A DNA stretch of 64,000 nucleotides from Photobacterium aquimaris (GCF_002954455.1 NZ_MSCC01000006.1:1-64000), one strand, 5' to 3'; positions 36,401-45,525 are shown, counted from the first letter of the stretch. The notes: generated from the sequence alone by a model not told the origin. Made by a program: numbers and translations.

Positions 36401-37810
36401 ATGAGCAAAGGATTAATCTGGGTTGTTGATGATGACAGCTCTATTCGCTGGGTGTTAGAACGCACCTTAATCAATGCGGGCATGAAATGTGAAACATTTG
36501 CTGATGCCGATAGCGTATTAGCAGCATTAGAACGCAGTGTCCCCGATGTCTTAGTGTCTGATATTAAAATGCCAGGTACCGACGGCTTAGCACTACTCAA
36601 AGTACTACAGCAAGACTACGCCACTTTACCGGTTATTATTATGACCGCGCATTCTGATCTTGATGCGGCTGTTAACGCTTATCAACGTGGCGCATTTGAG
36701 TATCTTCCCAAACCATTTGATATCGATGAAGCCGTCACCTTAGTTGAACGAGCACTGAGTCATAGTCAGGAACAAAAGCGTCAACAACAGCCAGTCATTG
36801 ATACCAAACATGCACCAGAAATTATTGGTGAAGCTCCTGCGATGCAAGAAGTGTTTCGAGCTATTGGCCGTTTATCCCGCTCATCAATTTCAGTGCTCAT
36901 TAATGGCGAATCAGGTACAGGTAAAGAGTTGGTCGCCCATGCTTTGCATCGCCATAGCCCTCGCAGCAATAACGCTTTCATTGCCCTAAATATGGCAGCT
37001 ATTCCCAAAGATTTAATTGAATCAGAGTTATTTGGCCATGAGAAAGGCGCTTTCACCGGCGCTAATAGTGTTCGCCAAGGTCGCTTTGAACAAGCTAATG
37101 GCGGCACGTTATTTCTTGATGAAATCGGCGATATGCCATTAGATATTCAAACTCGATTGTTGCGCGTATTAGCCGATGGGCAGTTTTATCGTGTTGGTGG
37201 TCATGCGCCCGTCAATGTTGATGTGCGCATTATCGCAGCGACCCATCAACACCTCGAACGCCTCGTCAGTAGCGGCGAATTCCGTGAGGATTTGTTCCAC
37301 CGCCTCAATGTTATTCGCGTCCATCTGCCATCATTAAAAGACCGCCGCCAAGATATTCCTCAACTGGCGCACCACTTTTTACAACGCGCAGCAGATGAAC
37401 TCAGTGTCGACGTAAAATCACTCCACCCACAAACCGCAGAGAAACTTTCTCAACTGTCGTGGCCGGGTAATGTGCGCCAATTAGAAAATATCTGCCGCTG
37501 GTTGACCGTAATGGCAAGCGGTAATGAAATCTTACCTGCCGATTTACCACCAGAAATCACTGACACTGCCACGGTAATACCCACGACTGAAGCTCAGCAT
37601 TGGCACCAAGGGTTACAACAATGGGCTCAGCAAGCGTTGCAACAAGGTGAGACGGAGTTATTAGCACAAGCGTTACCACAGTTTGAAAAAATCCTGCTCG
37701 AAACCGCTTTGCTTCATACTCACGGTCATAAACAAGAAGCAGCAAAATTACTTGGCTGGGGACGCAACACGCTGACACGAAAACTTAAAGAATTACAAAT
37801 CCATGATTAA
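36401..37810 (+). CDS. glnG: Nitrogen regulation response regulator NtrC
   Basis: 469 residues. Receiver domain with phospho-acceptor Asp54 (VSDIKMPG), AAA+ sigma-54 activator domain with GESGTGKELVAHALH, GAFTGA loop (EKGAFTGANSV) and a Fis-type DNA-binding helix at the C-terminus (EAAKLLGWGRNTLTRKLKEL). It activates glnA from the sites found at 32871-32909. Start ATG 36401 follows AGGAGG; a longer frame to 36293 overlaps glnL and is not real. Downstream of glnL by 25 bp. Confidence 0.96.
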   Translation: MSKGLIWVVDDDSSIRWVLERTLINAGMKCETFADADSVLAALERSVPDVLVSDIKMPGTDGLALLKVLQQDYATLPVIIMTAHSDLDAAVNAYQRGAFEYLPKPFDIDEAVTLVERALSHSQEQKRQQQPVIDTKHAPEIIGEAPAMQEVFRAIGRLSRSSISVLINGESGTGKELVAHALHRHSPRSNNAFIALNMAAIPKDLIESELFGHEKGAFTGANSVRQGRFEQANGGTLFLDEIGDMPLDIQTRLLRVLADGQFYRVGGHAPVNVDVRIIAATHQHLERLVSSGEFREDLFHRLNVIRVHLPSLKDRRQDIPQLAHHFLQRAADELSVDVKSLHPQTAEKLSQLSWPGNVRQLENICRWLTVMASGNEILPADLPPEITDTATVIPTTEAQHWHQGLQQWAQQALQQGETELLAQALPQFEKILLETALLHTHGHKQEAAKLLGWGRNTLTRKLKELQIHD

Positions 37811-37923
37811 CCCGTAGCGAAGTTGGCACATGTTCCAGTGCACATTTTTCTGTAACAATGATGAATGTCATTTGGTGATTGCGTATACTCAATCCATCTT
37901 TAACATCGAGAACTATAATCATC

Positions 37924-38928
37924 ATGATAAACAAAGATCTTCCACTCACGGATATTCACCGCCATCTTGATGGTAATATTCGTCCACAAACTATCTTAGA
38001 ATTAGGTCAGCAATTTAACATCGCCCTACCGGCAACAGAAATTGAAGCATTACGTCCACACGTACAAATTGTTGAAGCAGAGCCAAGCTTAGTCGCTTTT
38101 TTAAGTAAATTGGATTGGGGTGTGGCGGTATTAGGTGATTTAGACGCCTGCCGTCGAGTGGCTTATGAAAACGTCGAAGATGCACTTAAAGCACAGATTG
38201 ATTACGCTGAATTACGTTTCTCACCTTACTACATGGCGATGAAACACAACCTTCCCGTTGCAGGTGTTGTTGCTGCTGTCGCTGATGGTGTTGCTGCTGG
38301 TTGTCGTGATTTTGGCATCAAAGCCAACCTAATTGGTATTATGAGTCGTACTTTTGGTACTCAAGCCTGTCAGCAAGAGCTGGATGCATTATTAAGCCAT
38401 AAAGACCAACTTGTCGCGATTGATCTCGCGGGTGATGAACTAGGACAACCTGGCACCCAATTTATCTCGCACTTTAAACAAGTCCGTGATGCTGGATTAC
38501 AAATCACGGTACACGCAGGTGAAGCAGCAGGTCCTGAGAGTATGTGGCAAGCAATTAACGAGCTTGGCGCGGTACGTATTGGTCACGGCGTAAAAGCTGT
38601 TAATGATCCAAAACTAATGGATTACTTAGCAGAACATCGAATTGGTATTGAATCTTGTATTACTTCAAATATTCAAACCAGCACCGTTGCTGATATTGCT
38701 CAGCACCCAGTAAAAGCCTTCCTTGAACACGGTATTCTTGCTTGTTTAAATACCGATGATCCAGCCGTTGAAGGCATAGAACTGCCTTATGAATATGAAG
38801 TTGCCGCACCTAAAGCAGGTTTAAGTGTTGCTCAAATTCGACAAGCGCAAATCAATGGACTTGAGCTAGCATTCTTGTCTGCAGCAGAAAAGCAGGCATT
38901 GCGTGATATTGCCAGTAAGCGTGGCTAA
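37924..38928 (+). CDS. add: Adenosine deaminase
   Basis: 334 residues. Converts adenosine and deoxyadenosine to inosine forms in purine salvage. Metal ligands in the N-terminal TDIHRHLDGN, the VHAGE motif, HGV and the C-terminal LNTDDPAV are all present. Start MINKDLPLTDIHRHLDG at 37924; the reading frame upstream has no ribosome site. A perfect terminator follows. In E. coli add is not located here, so this position between glnG and hemN is a lineage trait. Confidence 0.95.
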   Translation: MINKDLPLTDIHRHLDGNIRPQTILELGQQFNIALPATEIEALRPHVQIVEAEPSLVAFLSKLDWGVAVLGDLDACRRVAYENVEDALKAQIDYAELRFSPYYMAMKHNLPVAGVVAAVADGVAAGCRDFGIKANLIGIMSRTFGTQACQQELDALLSHKDQLVAIDLAGDELGQPGTQFISHFKQVRDAGLQITVHAGEAAGPESMWQAINELGAVRIGHGVKAVNDPKLMDYLAEHRIGIESCITSNIQTSTVADIAQHPVKAFLEHGILACLNTDDPAVEGIELPYEYEVAAPKAGLSVAQIRQAQINGLELAFLSAAEKQALRDIASKRG

Positions 38929-38976
38929 TCTCTCGAGGTTATAACGCTACTTCAGCGGCTATAATCCACAAATTAA

Positions 38977-39012
38977 AACGCCTCGGTTTCACGTGAAACC
39001 GAGGCGTTTTTT
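38977..39012. terminator. Bidirectional terminator between add and hemN
   Basis: AACGCCTCGGTTTCAC and GTGAAACCGAGGCGTT form a 16-bp perfect stem followed by TTTT on the plus strand and TTTTAAT on the minus strand. Confidence 0.95.
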
Positions 39013-39031
39013 ATTGCGCTATTTTTAAGAG

Positions 39032-40405
39032 TTAGATAACTCGCGAGAACTGCTGCTGACGCGCACGGTCTCGTAAATATTTATCAAAGCACATGCAAAT
39101 ATTACGAATCAATAAACGCCCTTTCAGTTCAACATGAATCGTGTCGTGATCCACTGTCACCAATTGGTCATTGATAAAAGTCTTGAGCAATTGAAGGTCT
39201 TCGCTAAAGTAACTATCAAAATCAATCTTAAACTCGGCTTCAATAGCACGTTTATTTAATTGAAAATTACAGATCAATGCTTTAATAACTTCACGACGCA
39301 ACAGGTCATCTGCGTCTAAGGTTACCCCTTTCCACAATGCTGTTTGTTGGTCTGCCATTTGGCTGTAATACAGCTTTAACTCTTTTTGGTTCTGCGCATA
39401 GCAATCACCAATCATCGAAATCGCCGATACACCCATGCCTAATAAGTCACAATCGCCTTGAGTGGTATAGCCTTGGAAATTACGGTGCAAAATACCCTCG
39501 CGCTGCGCTACCGCTAATTCATCATCAGGCAACGCAAAGTGATCCATACCAATAAACTGATACCCTGCTCCTGTTAGGGTCGCAATAGTATCTTGTAGAA
39601 TCGCTAACTTCTCAGTCGCTGACGGTAACTGATCTTCATGAATTTTACGCTGCGCAGCAAACAAACTTGGCATGTGAGCATAGTTAAATACTGATAATCG
39701 TCCCGGCTTCATGGTCAAGACTTGCTGCAGTGTTTCGGCAAACAGTGCTTTGGTTTGCAATGGCAACCCATAAATTAAATCAAGATTGGTTGAGCGATAG
39801 CCTAACTCACGCGCACGTTCCACCATTGCAAAAATAAACGCTTCATCTTGCTCACGGTTTACTAACTTCTGCACATCTTTATTAAAATCTTGAACACCAA
39901 TGCTGAGACGGTTAAAACCTTCGCTTCGCAAATGATCAAGAATATCCAGTTCAATTTCTCGCGGATCGACTTCAATACTGATTTCAGCGTCGGCATCAAA
40001 GTTAAATGCATTACGTAACGCGGTCATTAAACGGCTAATTTGTGCTGCAGTTAAAAATGTCGGTGTACCACCACCCCAATGCAATTGACTCACTTGACGA
40101 TCACCAAGCAAGGTCGCACGTTGCTTTATTTCTTGCTCAAGCACATCTAAATATTGATCGGCTTTGTGCTGATGGCGAGTAATGATTTTATTACAGCCAC
40201 AGTAATAACAAAGCTTATGGCAAAAAGGGATATGAATATAAAGCGATAATTTACGATCTGGGTATTGTTGACATGCCATCTCAAATTCAGCAGATGTAAA
40301 TGCTTGGTTGAATTCTAGTGCGGTCGGGTAAGAAGTATAACGAGGGCCTGAATAGTTATATTTTTCAATCAGGGCCTGATCCCAAATAATCTGCTCATTT
40401 GACAT
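39032..40405 (-). CDS. hemN: Oxygen-independent coproporphyrinogen III dehydrogenase
   Basis: 457 residues. Radical SAM enzyme for anaerobic haem synthesis. The [4Fe-4S] motif is CHKLCYYCGC (CX3CX2CXC); YIHIPFCHKLC, LHWGGGTPTFL and the C-terminal HemN domain (LLRREVIKALICNF) identify HemN rather than HemW. Located between glnG and yihI, the conserved gammaproteobacterial neighbourhood. Confidence 0.95.
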   Translation of the reverse strand: MSNEQIIWDQALIEKYNYSGPRYTSYPTALEFNQAFTSAEFEMACQQYPDRKLSLYIHIPFCHKLCYYCGCNKIITRHQHKADQYLDVLEQEIKQRATLLGDRQVSQLHWGGGTPTFLTAAQISRLMTALRNAFNFDADAEISIEVDPREIELDILDHLRSEGFNRLSIGVQDFNKDVQKLVNREQDEAFIFAMVERARELGYRSTNLDLIYGLPLQTKALFAETLQQVLTMKPGRLSVFNYAHMPSLFAAQRKIHEDQLPSATEKLAILQDTIATLTGAGYQFIGMDHFALPDDELAVAQREGILHRNFQGYTTQGDCDLLGMGVSAISMIGDCYAQNQKELKLYYSQMADQQTALWKGVTLDADDLLRREVIKALICNFQLNKRAIEAEFKIDFDSYFSEDLQLLKTFINDQLVTVDHDTIHVELKGRLLIRNICMCFDKYLRDRARQQQFSRVI

Positions 40406-40507
40406 GACATTGTTCCAATTTGGTGAATATATAATAAATAGAGTGTGTCACCATTTTACTAAAAGTAAAACCTATCCTTGTTGTTCAATTTACACTCTGG
40501 ACAAAAA

Positions 40508-40533
40508 CAAACACCGCCAATAAATGGCGGTGT
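40508..40533 (-). terminator. Terminator after the yihI operon
   Basis: ACACCGCCA pairs with TGGCGGTGT around a 5-nt loop; the minus strand continues TTGTTTTTG. It lies 20 bp beyond the DUF2489 stop. Confidence 0.85.
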
Positions 40534-40552
40534 TAATAATTACGATGGTAGG

Positions 40553-41032
40553 TTAAACCTTGGTTGATAGGATGGCATCTAATTCAAGTTTAATCTCAGC
40601 TTGTAGACGAGACTCTGCTTTCATGCGTTCAAGATCAAATCGCATTCGGCGTTGTTTCTCTATTTGCTGACGCGCATCACCGCGAGGCATATCTTTAACC
40701 ACTTGGTATAAGTCGGTTAATGCCGGATACGTTGCTGCAAAATCAACTTGTTTATCTGCTTGCAACACTTCCATTAATTTATATAACCGAATTGCGGCTT
40801 CAGACATATCACACTGTTCTTGTTTACATGCCATTGCGATAATAAAGACGCTTTCTAATATATTGTCATTTCTGGCTTTGATTGCTGCGGCCTGTTGCTC
40901 AGCAGCACGGGCTAAAAATAATTTATGCCGTTGTTGCTGCTTATAAAGCTTAGCCAATAACAATCCTGCGTACAGTGCCAATCCAGCTACAATAACGCCA
41001 CCAATAACAAATAGAAGTGTTATTCCCTGCAA
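40553..41032 (-). CDS. DUF2489 membrane protein
   Basis: 159 residues with one N-terminal transmembrane helix (LLFVIGGVIVAGLALYAGLLLAKLY) and a charged alpha-helical cytoplasmic part (MRFDLERMKAESRLQAEIKLELDAI). Belongs to DUF2489, unknown function, found beside yihI in vibrios. It begins 3 bp after the yihI stop and is third in a methyltransferase-yihI-DUF2489 operon. Confidence 0.8.
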   Translation of the reverse strand: MQGITLLFVIGGVIVAGLALYAGLLLAKLYKQQQRHKLFLARAAEQQAAAIKARNDNILESVFIIAMACKQEQCDMSEAAIRLYKLMEVLQADKQVDFAATYPALTDLYQVVKDMPRGDARQQIEKQRRMRFDLERMKAESRLQAEIKLELDAILSTKV

Positions 41033-41035
41033 CGG

Positions 41036-41584
41036 TTACTCCTTATCGAAATTATCAAAATCCATGTTTTCAAATTGCGCTAATAAATCATCGTCTGAAC
41101 GAGGCTTAGACTTAGTACTAGCTGTAACAGGTGCTGATGCTTCTTCAACATCATCAAATAAACCCAGTTGCTTCATTAGACGTTCAATACGGTCTAACTT
41201 CATATCAACTTGTTTTTGCAGGCCTGCACCTAGTTTTTCACCAGCATCAATGCGATCTAATAGCACCATCAATTGGGCATCATTTTCAAGCATAGCCAAT
41301 TCTTGCTCTGCTGATAAACGGCGCTGTTGCTTAGTTTGGGGTTTTTTAGGTTCAACAATCAGTGGAACTAATTTTTTACTACCTAAACGTGGATCTTTTT
41401 TCTGGCCACCATTACGCTGTTTATTGTCTTCAACAGCTGAATGACGACTACCTGATTTTAAGCCTTTACGCTTCTTCGCCTTTTGGCGTTCACGAGTCTC
41501 AATATCAACTTTACTATTTGATTTTTCACGGTATACAGCCGGTCCTTCAGAACCTACGGTGCGCGCTCTTTTCTTACGGGTCAT
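41036..41584 (-). CDS. yihI: Der GTPase-activating protein YihI
   Basis: 182 residues. Highly basic, disordered N-terminal half (MTRKKRARTVGSEGP, RQKAKKRKGLKSGSRHS) and an acidic helical C-terminal half. YihI stimulates GTP hydrolysis by the double GTPase Der in 50S subunit maturation. Overlaps the upstream methyltransferase stop by one base. The csrB-like RNA upstream matches the E. coli linkage of yihI and csrC. Confidence 0.9.
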   Translation of the reverse strand: MTRKKRARTVGSEGPAVYREKSNSKVDIETRERQKAKKRKGLKSGSRHSAVEDNKQRNGGQKKDPRLGSKKLVPLIVEPKKPQTKQQRRLSAEQELAMLENDAQLMVLLDRIDAGEKLGAGLQKQVDMKLDRIERLMKQLGLFDDVEEASAPVTASTKSKPRSDDDLLAQFENMDFDNFDKE

Positions 41585-42225
41585 TACTGGGGTTTCCTCA
41601 GCAAAATCACATCATTTCCAACAAACTCAACTTCAAGACCATCACGTTGGGCTAAAAAGCAAAACGTATCACGGCTAAAAAAGCTGACATGGGTTGGGTC
41701 GTTCTTATAGTACCAATGCCCAAAGGCATCAGTGTCGGTTACTAGTTTGGTCATGATTCCCAGCCAACCGCCGGGTTTAACTAAACGTAGCAACAGCCCC
41801 CATTCCTTCGCAGGCCGATAAAAATGCTCGATTGCTTCTGTGCAGGTAACAAAATCATACTGACATGCTAATACTGCAGATTGTGCTGCAAAATAAGGGT
41901 CATATATCGTCATAGTATACCCCATTTCTGCCAACATCACTGACAAGGTCGGCCCTGGACCACTTCCAAAATCCAATCCAAATAATGGCGGTAATGGTAA
42001 TCGCATTACCAATGGTGTGGCTAAGCGGGCTAAAAATTGGCGATAACCAGCATCATTTGAATTATTTCGATGTTGGTCATAGACTAGTTTTTCTTGGGTC
42101 GACGCTAAATGAGTTGTCGGATCGGCATAAATTAATGCACAGTGTAAACAACGAAAGTAATCACGGTTAGTGTCTGCTACCAACCACCGATTATCATGAC
42201 TTCCACAAAGTGGGCATCTATCCAT
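41584..42225 (-). CDS. Zinc-finger plus class I SAM-dependent methyltransferase
   Basis: 213 residues. An N-terminal zinc ribbon (CPLCGSHDN...CLHCALIY) precedes a methyltransferase fold with GLDFGSGPGPTLSVMLAE (SAM binding) and TCTEAIEHFYRPAKEWGLLLRLVKPGGW. Substrate unknown. ATG 42225 has GGAG eight bases before it; the longer frame starts with a GTG that is part of that ribosome site. Leads the operon with yihI and DUF2489. Confidence 0.8.
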   Translation of the reverse strand: MDRCPLCGSHDNRWLVADTNRDYFRCLHCALIYADPTTHLASTQEKLVYDQHRNNSNDAGYRQFLARLATPLVMRLPLPPLFGLDFGSGPGPTLSVMLAEMGYTMTIYDPYFAAQSAVLACQYDFVTCTEAIEHFYRPAKEWGLLLRLVKPGGWLGIMTKLVTDTDAFGHWYYKNDPTHVSFFSRDTFCFLAQRDGLEVEFVGNDVILLRKPQ

Positions 42226-42424
42226 TGTCTTCTCCACAACGACTGAATATTTACGAACAGCAGCAGCGGGGTAAAATCGAGCGGGCTATTCTATACCCAA
42301 TTGCAGTTAAGATGTAGTTCTGCTGACAAATTGTTCAATTTATTCGACCATTTTAGCCTATTAAAAAGCGAAATATCACTTTTACAACATAATAGTTGCT
42401 ACTAAAAAGGCCAAAATTTAGACC

Positions 42425-42455
42425 AAAAAAAAGCGATAGGTCTGCACCTATCGCT
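42425..42455 (-). terminator. Intrinsic terminator of the CsrB-type RNA
   Basis: AGCGATAGGT and ACCTATCGCT form a 10-bp stem with a 4-nt loop, followed by TTTTTTTT on the minus strand. Confidence 0.93.
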
Positions 42456-42875
42456 ATATGGGGTAAGCTATGAGCTTATAATTCTGTCTAGTCTTTCCAT
42501 AACCAGCAATCAACGTCCCGGTTTAACAAATATCCATTTATTATGATCGCAATCCATGCTGATATTGTTCGTCACTATCCTAGTGAATTTTTACGTCCTT
42601 ATACCATTCCGTAGTGTGTCAACTTATCCTAAGTTGGCGTTCCCTATCGCAATGTTACGCTCCAATAACGTTACCACCATCCTTATGCGGTACATCATCC
42701 TGACATACCTGAGCTATATCACTATAGCTACTCTCTTTCCTGAGTGTCGACCCTGACAATCCTTACGCTTCCTGCATCTACCCTAGTCTCCTGACTAGAC
42801 TTCCTGTGTATCCTTCAGGCTTCAATGCCTAAGCTATCCTAGCGCTTCCAATCCTATGCCGCACTCCTTGTCGAC
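42425..42875 (-). ncRNA. csrB: CsrB/CsrC-family regulatory RNA
   Basis: About 451 nt on the minus strand. It holds at least 14 AGGA motifs and about 22 GGA in all, many in small hairpin loops, spaced 15-30 nt apart, so it should titrate the translational regulator CsrA. The 5' end GTCGACAAGGAGT closely resembles the 5' end of E. coli CsrB. A -10 TAAATT (42883-42888) and -35 TTGTTT (42905-42910) lie at the right distance, and the 3' end is a strong terminator. It lies between yihI and engB, the csrC region of E. coli. A plus-strand ORF inside (42556-42756) is a shadow. Confidence 0.93.
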
Positions 42876-43024
42876 AGGGAGTAATTTACCTTAAGCCATC
42901 ATTAAAACAATGTATCAAGATCACACTTTTAAAAGCTCAATCAACACCATTAAACAAGTCTATGTTCTATAAAACAAAAAAATAATCGACTACAAATCAA
43001 ATCATCATTACAGCGTTAACCAAT

Positions 43025-43039
43025 GGTCGATCTCTTACA
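43025..43039 (-). promoter_or_regulatory. Possible GacA/UvrY/VarA box upstream of csrB
   Basis: The minus strand reads TGTAAGAGATCGACC. The left half and centre match TGTAAGN2ATN2CTTACA, the right half does not. It lies about 157 bp upstream of the csrB start, a distance typical for UvrY sites. Confidence 0.55.
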
Positions 43040-43124
43040 ATAGCAATGGCTGATGCCCCGTTACTAAAATATGAACAAACAGTAACGCTACGTAATAACT
43101 GCGCTAATAATGCTGATAGGACCG

Positions 43125-43742
43125 CTAATGTAAGCCACCGACATACGCTGACAGCGCCGTTATTTCATTATCAGTGAGCTTTACAGCCACAGATTGCATC
43201 ATACGGTTGAGATCATTATGACGCGACCTCGCACGAAATCCTTGCAACTGTAATGCCGTATATTCGGCATTCTGACCCGAAATTTTAGGAAAACCAGCAA
43301 GGCTAGTGCCATTGCCACGTGGGCCATGACAGCTAATACACGCAGCAATTCCCCGCTCTGGATCACCAAAACGGTATAATGGCTCAGCAATCGCAAGCAC
43401 ATTTTCTGGGGTAGTATTGGGTGAGATAGGCAATGAGGAAAAATACGCGCCAAGATCGGCCATATCGGTAGCTGATAATCCAGCAACCATGCCTGCCATA
43501 ATAGCGTTATTGCGACCTTGAGTTCCTTCGGTCGTGAGTGCCAATTTATAATCAGCCAGCTGTTTCACTATATAATCAGCATGTTGACCAGCTAATTTAG
43601 GATATTGCGCAATAATTGCATTACCATCGCTACCATGACATGCAACACAGGTGACGGCCTTTAACTTACCAGCATTGATATCACCTTGTGCCCACGCTGA
43701 AGAACTCGCAACCAGTATGAATATTAAGACTAATTTTTTCAT
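43125..43742 (-). CDS. Dihaem cytochrome c4
   Basis: 205 residues. A signal peptide (MKKLVLIFILVASSSAWA) precedes two homologous cytochrome c domains with haem sites CVACHGSDG and CISCHGPRG and distal Met ligands in IMAGM and MMQSV. Periplasmic electron carrier that supplies cbb3-type oxidase. Start at 43742; the ORF extends to 43778 without support. Located between csrB and engB, divergent from engB, as in vibrios. Confidence 0.92.
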   Translation of the reverse strand: MKKLVLIFILVASSSAWAQGDINAGKLKAVTCVACHGSDGNAIIAQYPKLAGQHADYIVKQLADYKLALTTEGTQGRNNAIMAGMVAGLSATDMADLGAYFSSLPISPNTTPENVLAIAEPLYRFGDPERGIAACISCHGPRGNGTSLAGFPKISGQNAEYTALQLQGFRARSRHNDLNRMMQSVAVKLTDNEITALSAYVGGLH

Positions 43743-43898
43743 GATATTCCATTTATAATTATAGGGCTTCCGTACCACAAGTAATGCTCAGTAACATGGT
43801 ATACAATACGACCATAAACCAAACACGGTTTAATATATCTTAGACAATTTCACAAAAAAGCGCTCATTTTACAATCTGAGGGCTTGACGGAGTTAACA

Positions 43899-44567
43899 GT
43901 GAATCAACCTCTCAACTATAGAAATACCAGTTTTATTACAAGTGCACCGGATATTCGTCACTTGCCACAAGATGTCGGCGTTGAGATCGCATTTGCTGGT
44001 CGCTCCAATGCCGGTAAATCAAGTGCACTAAACCGCCTAACTGATCAAAAAAGTTTGGCTCGTACTTCAAAAACCCCTGGCCGTACCCAATTAATTAATA
44101 TGTTTGAAGTCATTAATGGCTGTAACTTAATTGACTTACCTGGCTACGGTTTTGCACAAGTACCCCTTGAGCTTAAATTAAAATGGCAGAAAGCATTAGG
44201 TGAATATCTACAACGCCGTGAATGTTTACAAGGCTTAGTGGTATTAATGGATATTCGTCACCCAATGAAAGATCTTGATCAGCAAATGATCAATTGGGCA
44301 ATTGAAAGTAGTTTGCCTGTTTTAGTGCTATTAACTAAAGCTGACAAATTAAAGAGTGGTGCGCGTAAAGCACAAGTATTAAAGATCCGTGAAATGTCGA
44401 AAGATTTTGGCGGTAGCGTTCAAGTTGAAGCCTTCTCTTCACTGAAAGGCATTGGCGTTGATCAAGTTCGTCGTAAACTTGATGAGTGGTATGCTCCAGA
44501 ATTAGAGCGTCAACGTGTACTTGCAGCAGACGATAGTGAAGTTTTTAATTTGCCATCGGCAGAATAA
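43899..44567 (+). CDS. engB: Ribosome biogenesis GTPase EngB/YsxC/YihA
   Basis: 222 residues. Small essential GTPase for 50S assembly. G1 GRSNAGKSS, G3 DLPGYGFAQVP, G4 TKADKLKSG. GTG 43899 with GGAG six bases before it is preferred over an upstream TTG at 43884. Conserved neighbour of spf and polA. Confidence 0.93.
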   Translation: MNQPLNYRNTSFITSAPDIRHLPQDVGVEIAFAGRSNAGKSSALNRLTDQKSLARTSKTPGRTQLINMFEVINGCNLIDLPGYGFAQVPLELKLKWQKALGEYLQRRECLQGLVVLMDIRHPMKDLDQQMINWAIESSLPVLVLLTKADKLKSGARKAQVLKIREMSKDFGGSVQVEAFSSLKGIGVDQVRRKLDEWYAPELERQRVLAADDSEVFNLPSAE

Positions 44568-44599
44568 AACCTATAAATATTCACACCACTAAACATGCT

Positions 44600-44790
44600 T
44601 AAAAATTCCCCACCACCATCGGTGGGGTAATACAGAGAGAATTAAGAGGTTGTTGTTATTGTCATTGCTGCATTGATGATTTCATTAACTAACGCAACCT
44701 CTACGCTTACCAGATTCCGCTTTATTTGGTCGTTTTACGACATTCCCCACACCACAGCTCTTATTCCCTTATTTAAATCGGTAAATATTA
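44600..44790 (-). ncRNA. Candidate structured RNA on the spf strand, 3' to the small sRNA
   Basis: On the minus strand CCCCACC (621-627 side) and GGTGGGG form a stem at 44608-44627 followed by AATTTTTAAG, an intrinsic terminator in that direction only. Upstream lie AGAGGTTG and CAACCTCT (44645-44652 and 44695-44702), which can pair over a 42-nt loop. A weak promoter (TTGTAA, 17 bp, TTTAAA) stands near 44800. Could be an independent sRNA or only a read-through product; the 5' end is a guess. Confidence 0.35.
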
Positions 44791-44892
44791 TTGATTACAA
44801 CACATTATTTTAATTAAAAAACAAGCTCACTATTTGTTAATAATTTAAAATATTTATGGAATTTAATTACATCATCAATTGCTTAAAAAAAA

Positions 44893-44996
44893 AACAAAAA
44901 AAAGCCATCCTCAATACCGAGAATGGCTATTTCATGTCTTTGTTCGTCTGCTAGTCATGCTGACTAACCAACAAAATCAAATATGAACAAGAAGCT
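44893..44996 (-). ncRNA. Small RNA adjacent to Spot 42
   Basis: A complete minus-strand transcription unit of about 105 nt: -35-like TTTAAA (45025-45030), 16-bp spacer, perfect TATAAT (45003-45008), then a short body and a strong terminator AGCCATTCTC/GAGGATGGCT (44903-44928) followed by T7GT10. No plausible ORF. A novel sRNA (VSsrna24) has been described next to spf in Aliivibrio salmonicida and this may be its relative, but homology was not tested. Targets unknown. Confidence 0.75.
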
Positions 44997-45255
44997 ATTA
45001 CTATTATAGCCTGCCCATTTTAAATTTAAAGTATTTACTCTAAAAAACACATAAACAAACATAAAGCGATTGCAAGCAGTGATGAATAAAGGCCTGAACA
45101 ATCGGTTTGAATCACAAAAAACCATCGATTTTATGTGTTTTGAGTGATAAACAATCAGAAAATGACATTAATAATAAATAAAAAACAATCAGGGGTGACC
45201 GCGAGGTCAAAGTGAAAAATCAGTATAACGAGGAGAATTTTTTACATTAGCACAA

Positions 45256-45363
45256 TAAAAAACGCCCCGGTCCAATAAATAGACCGGGGCAGCTGAATCA
45301 GCCAAATCCAATAACGTGAAACAAAAGGTCTGAAAGATAGAACATCTTACCTCTGTACCCTAC
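45256..45363 (-). ncRNA. spf: Spot 42 RNA
   Basis: 108 nt on the minus strand. The first 36 nt (GTAGGGTACAGAGGTAAGATG at the start, then TTCTATCTTTCAGACC) are identical or nearly so to E. coli Spot 42, as is the GGATTTGGCTG segment. The terminator is CCCCGGTC/GACCGGGG followed by T6ATT. It lies downstream of polA and upstream of engB, as in enterobacteria. Known role: Hfq-dependent repression of catabolic genes when glucose is present, itself repressed by CRP-cAMP. Confidence 0.97.
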
Positions 45364-45525
45364 ACTATCAACTGTATATCAATCGTTCAGTTTTGGGAAG
45401 TCTTTGTCGTAATTTTTTTTCATGATTTTGTAAGTAGTTTTTACATAATTGTTCTTATTTTTAACAAAAAAATAGCTGATAGTGACATCAGCTATGATTG
45501 TTTTAGCCATTAACCCCCATTTGGA

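Noticed and set aside
42556..42756. Plus-strand ORF of 66 codons upstream of cytochrome c4
   Set aside because: It is the antisense of the CsrB-type RNA; hairpins and GGA motifs explain the sequence.
44677..44817. 45-codon plus-strand ORF after engB beginning MISLTNATST
   Set aside because: No Shine-Dalgarno; it overlaps inverted repeats of a probable minus-strand RNA. The hydrophobic stretch before the ATG has no start codon.
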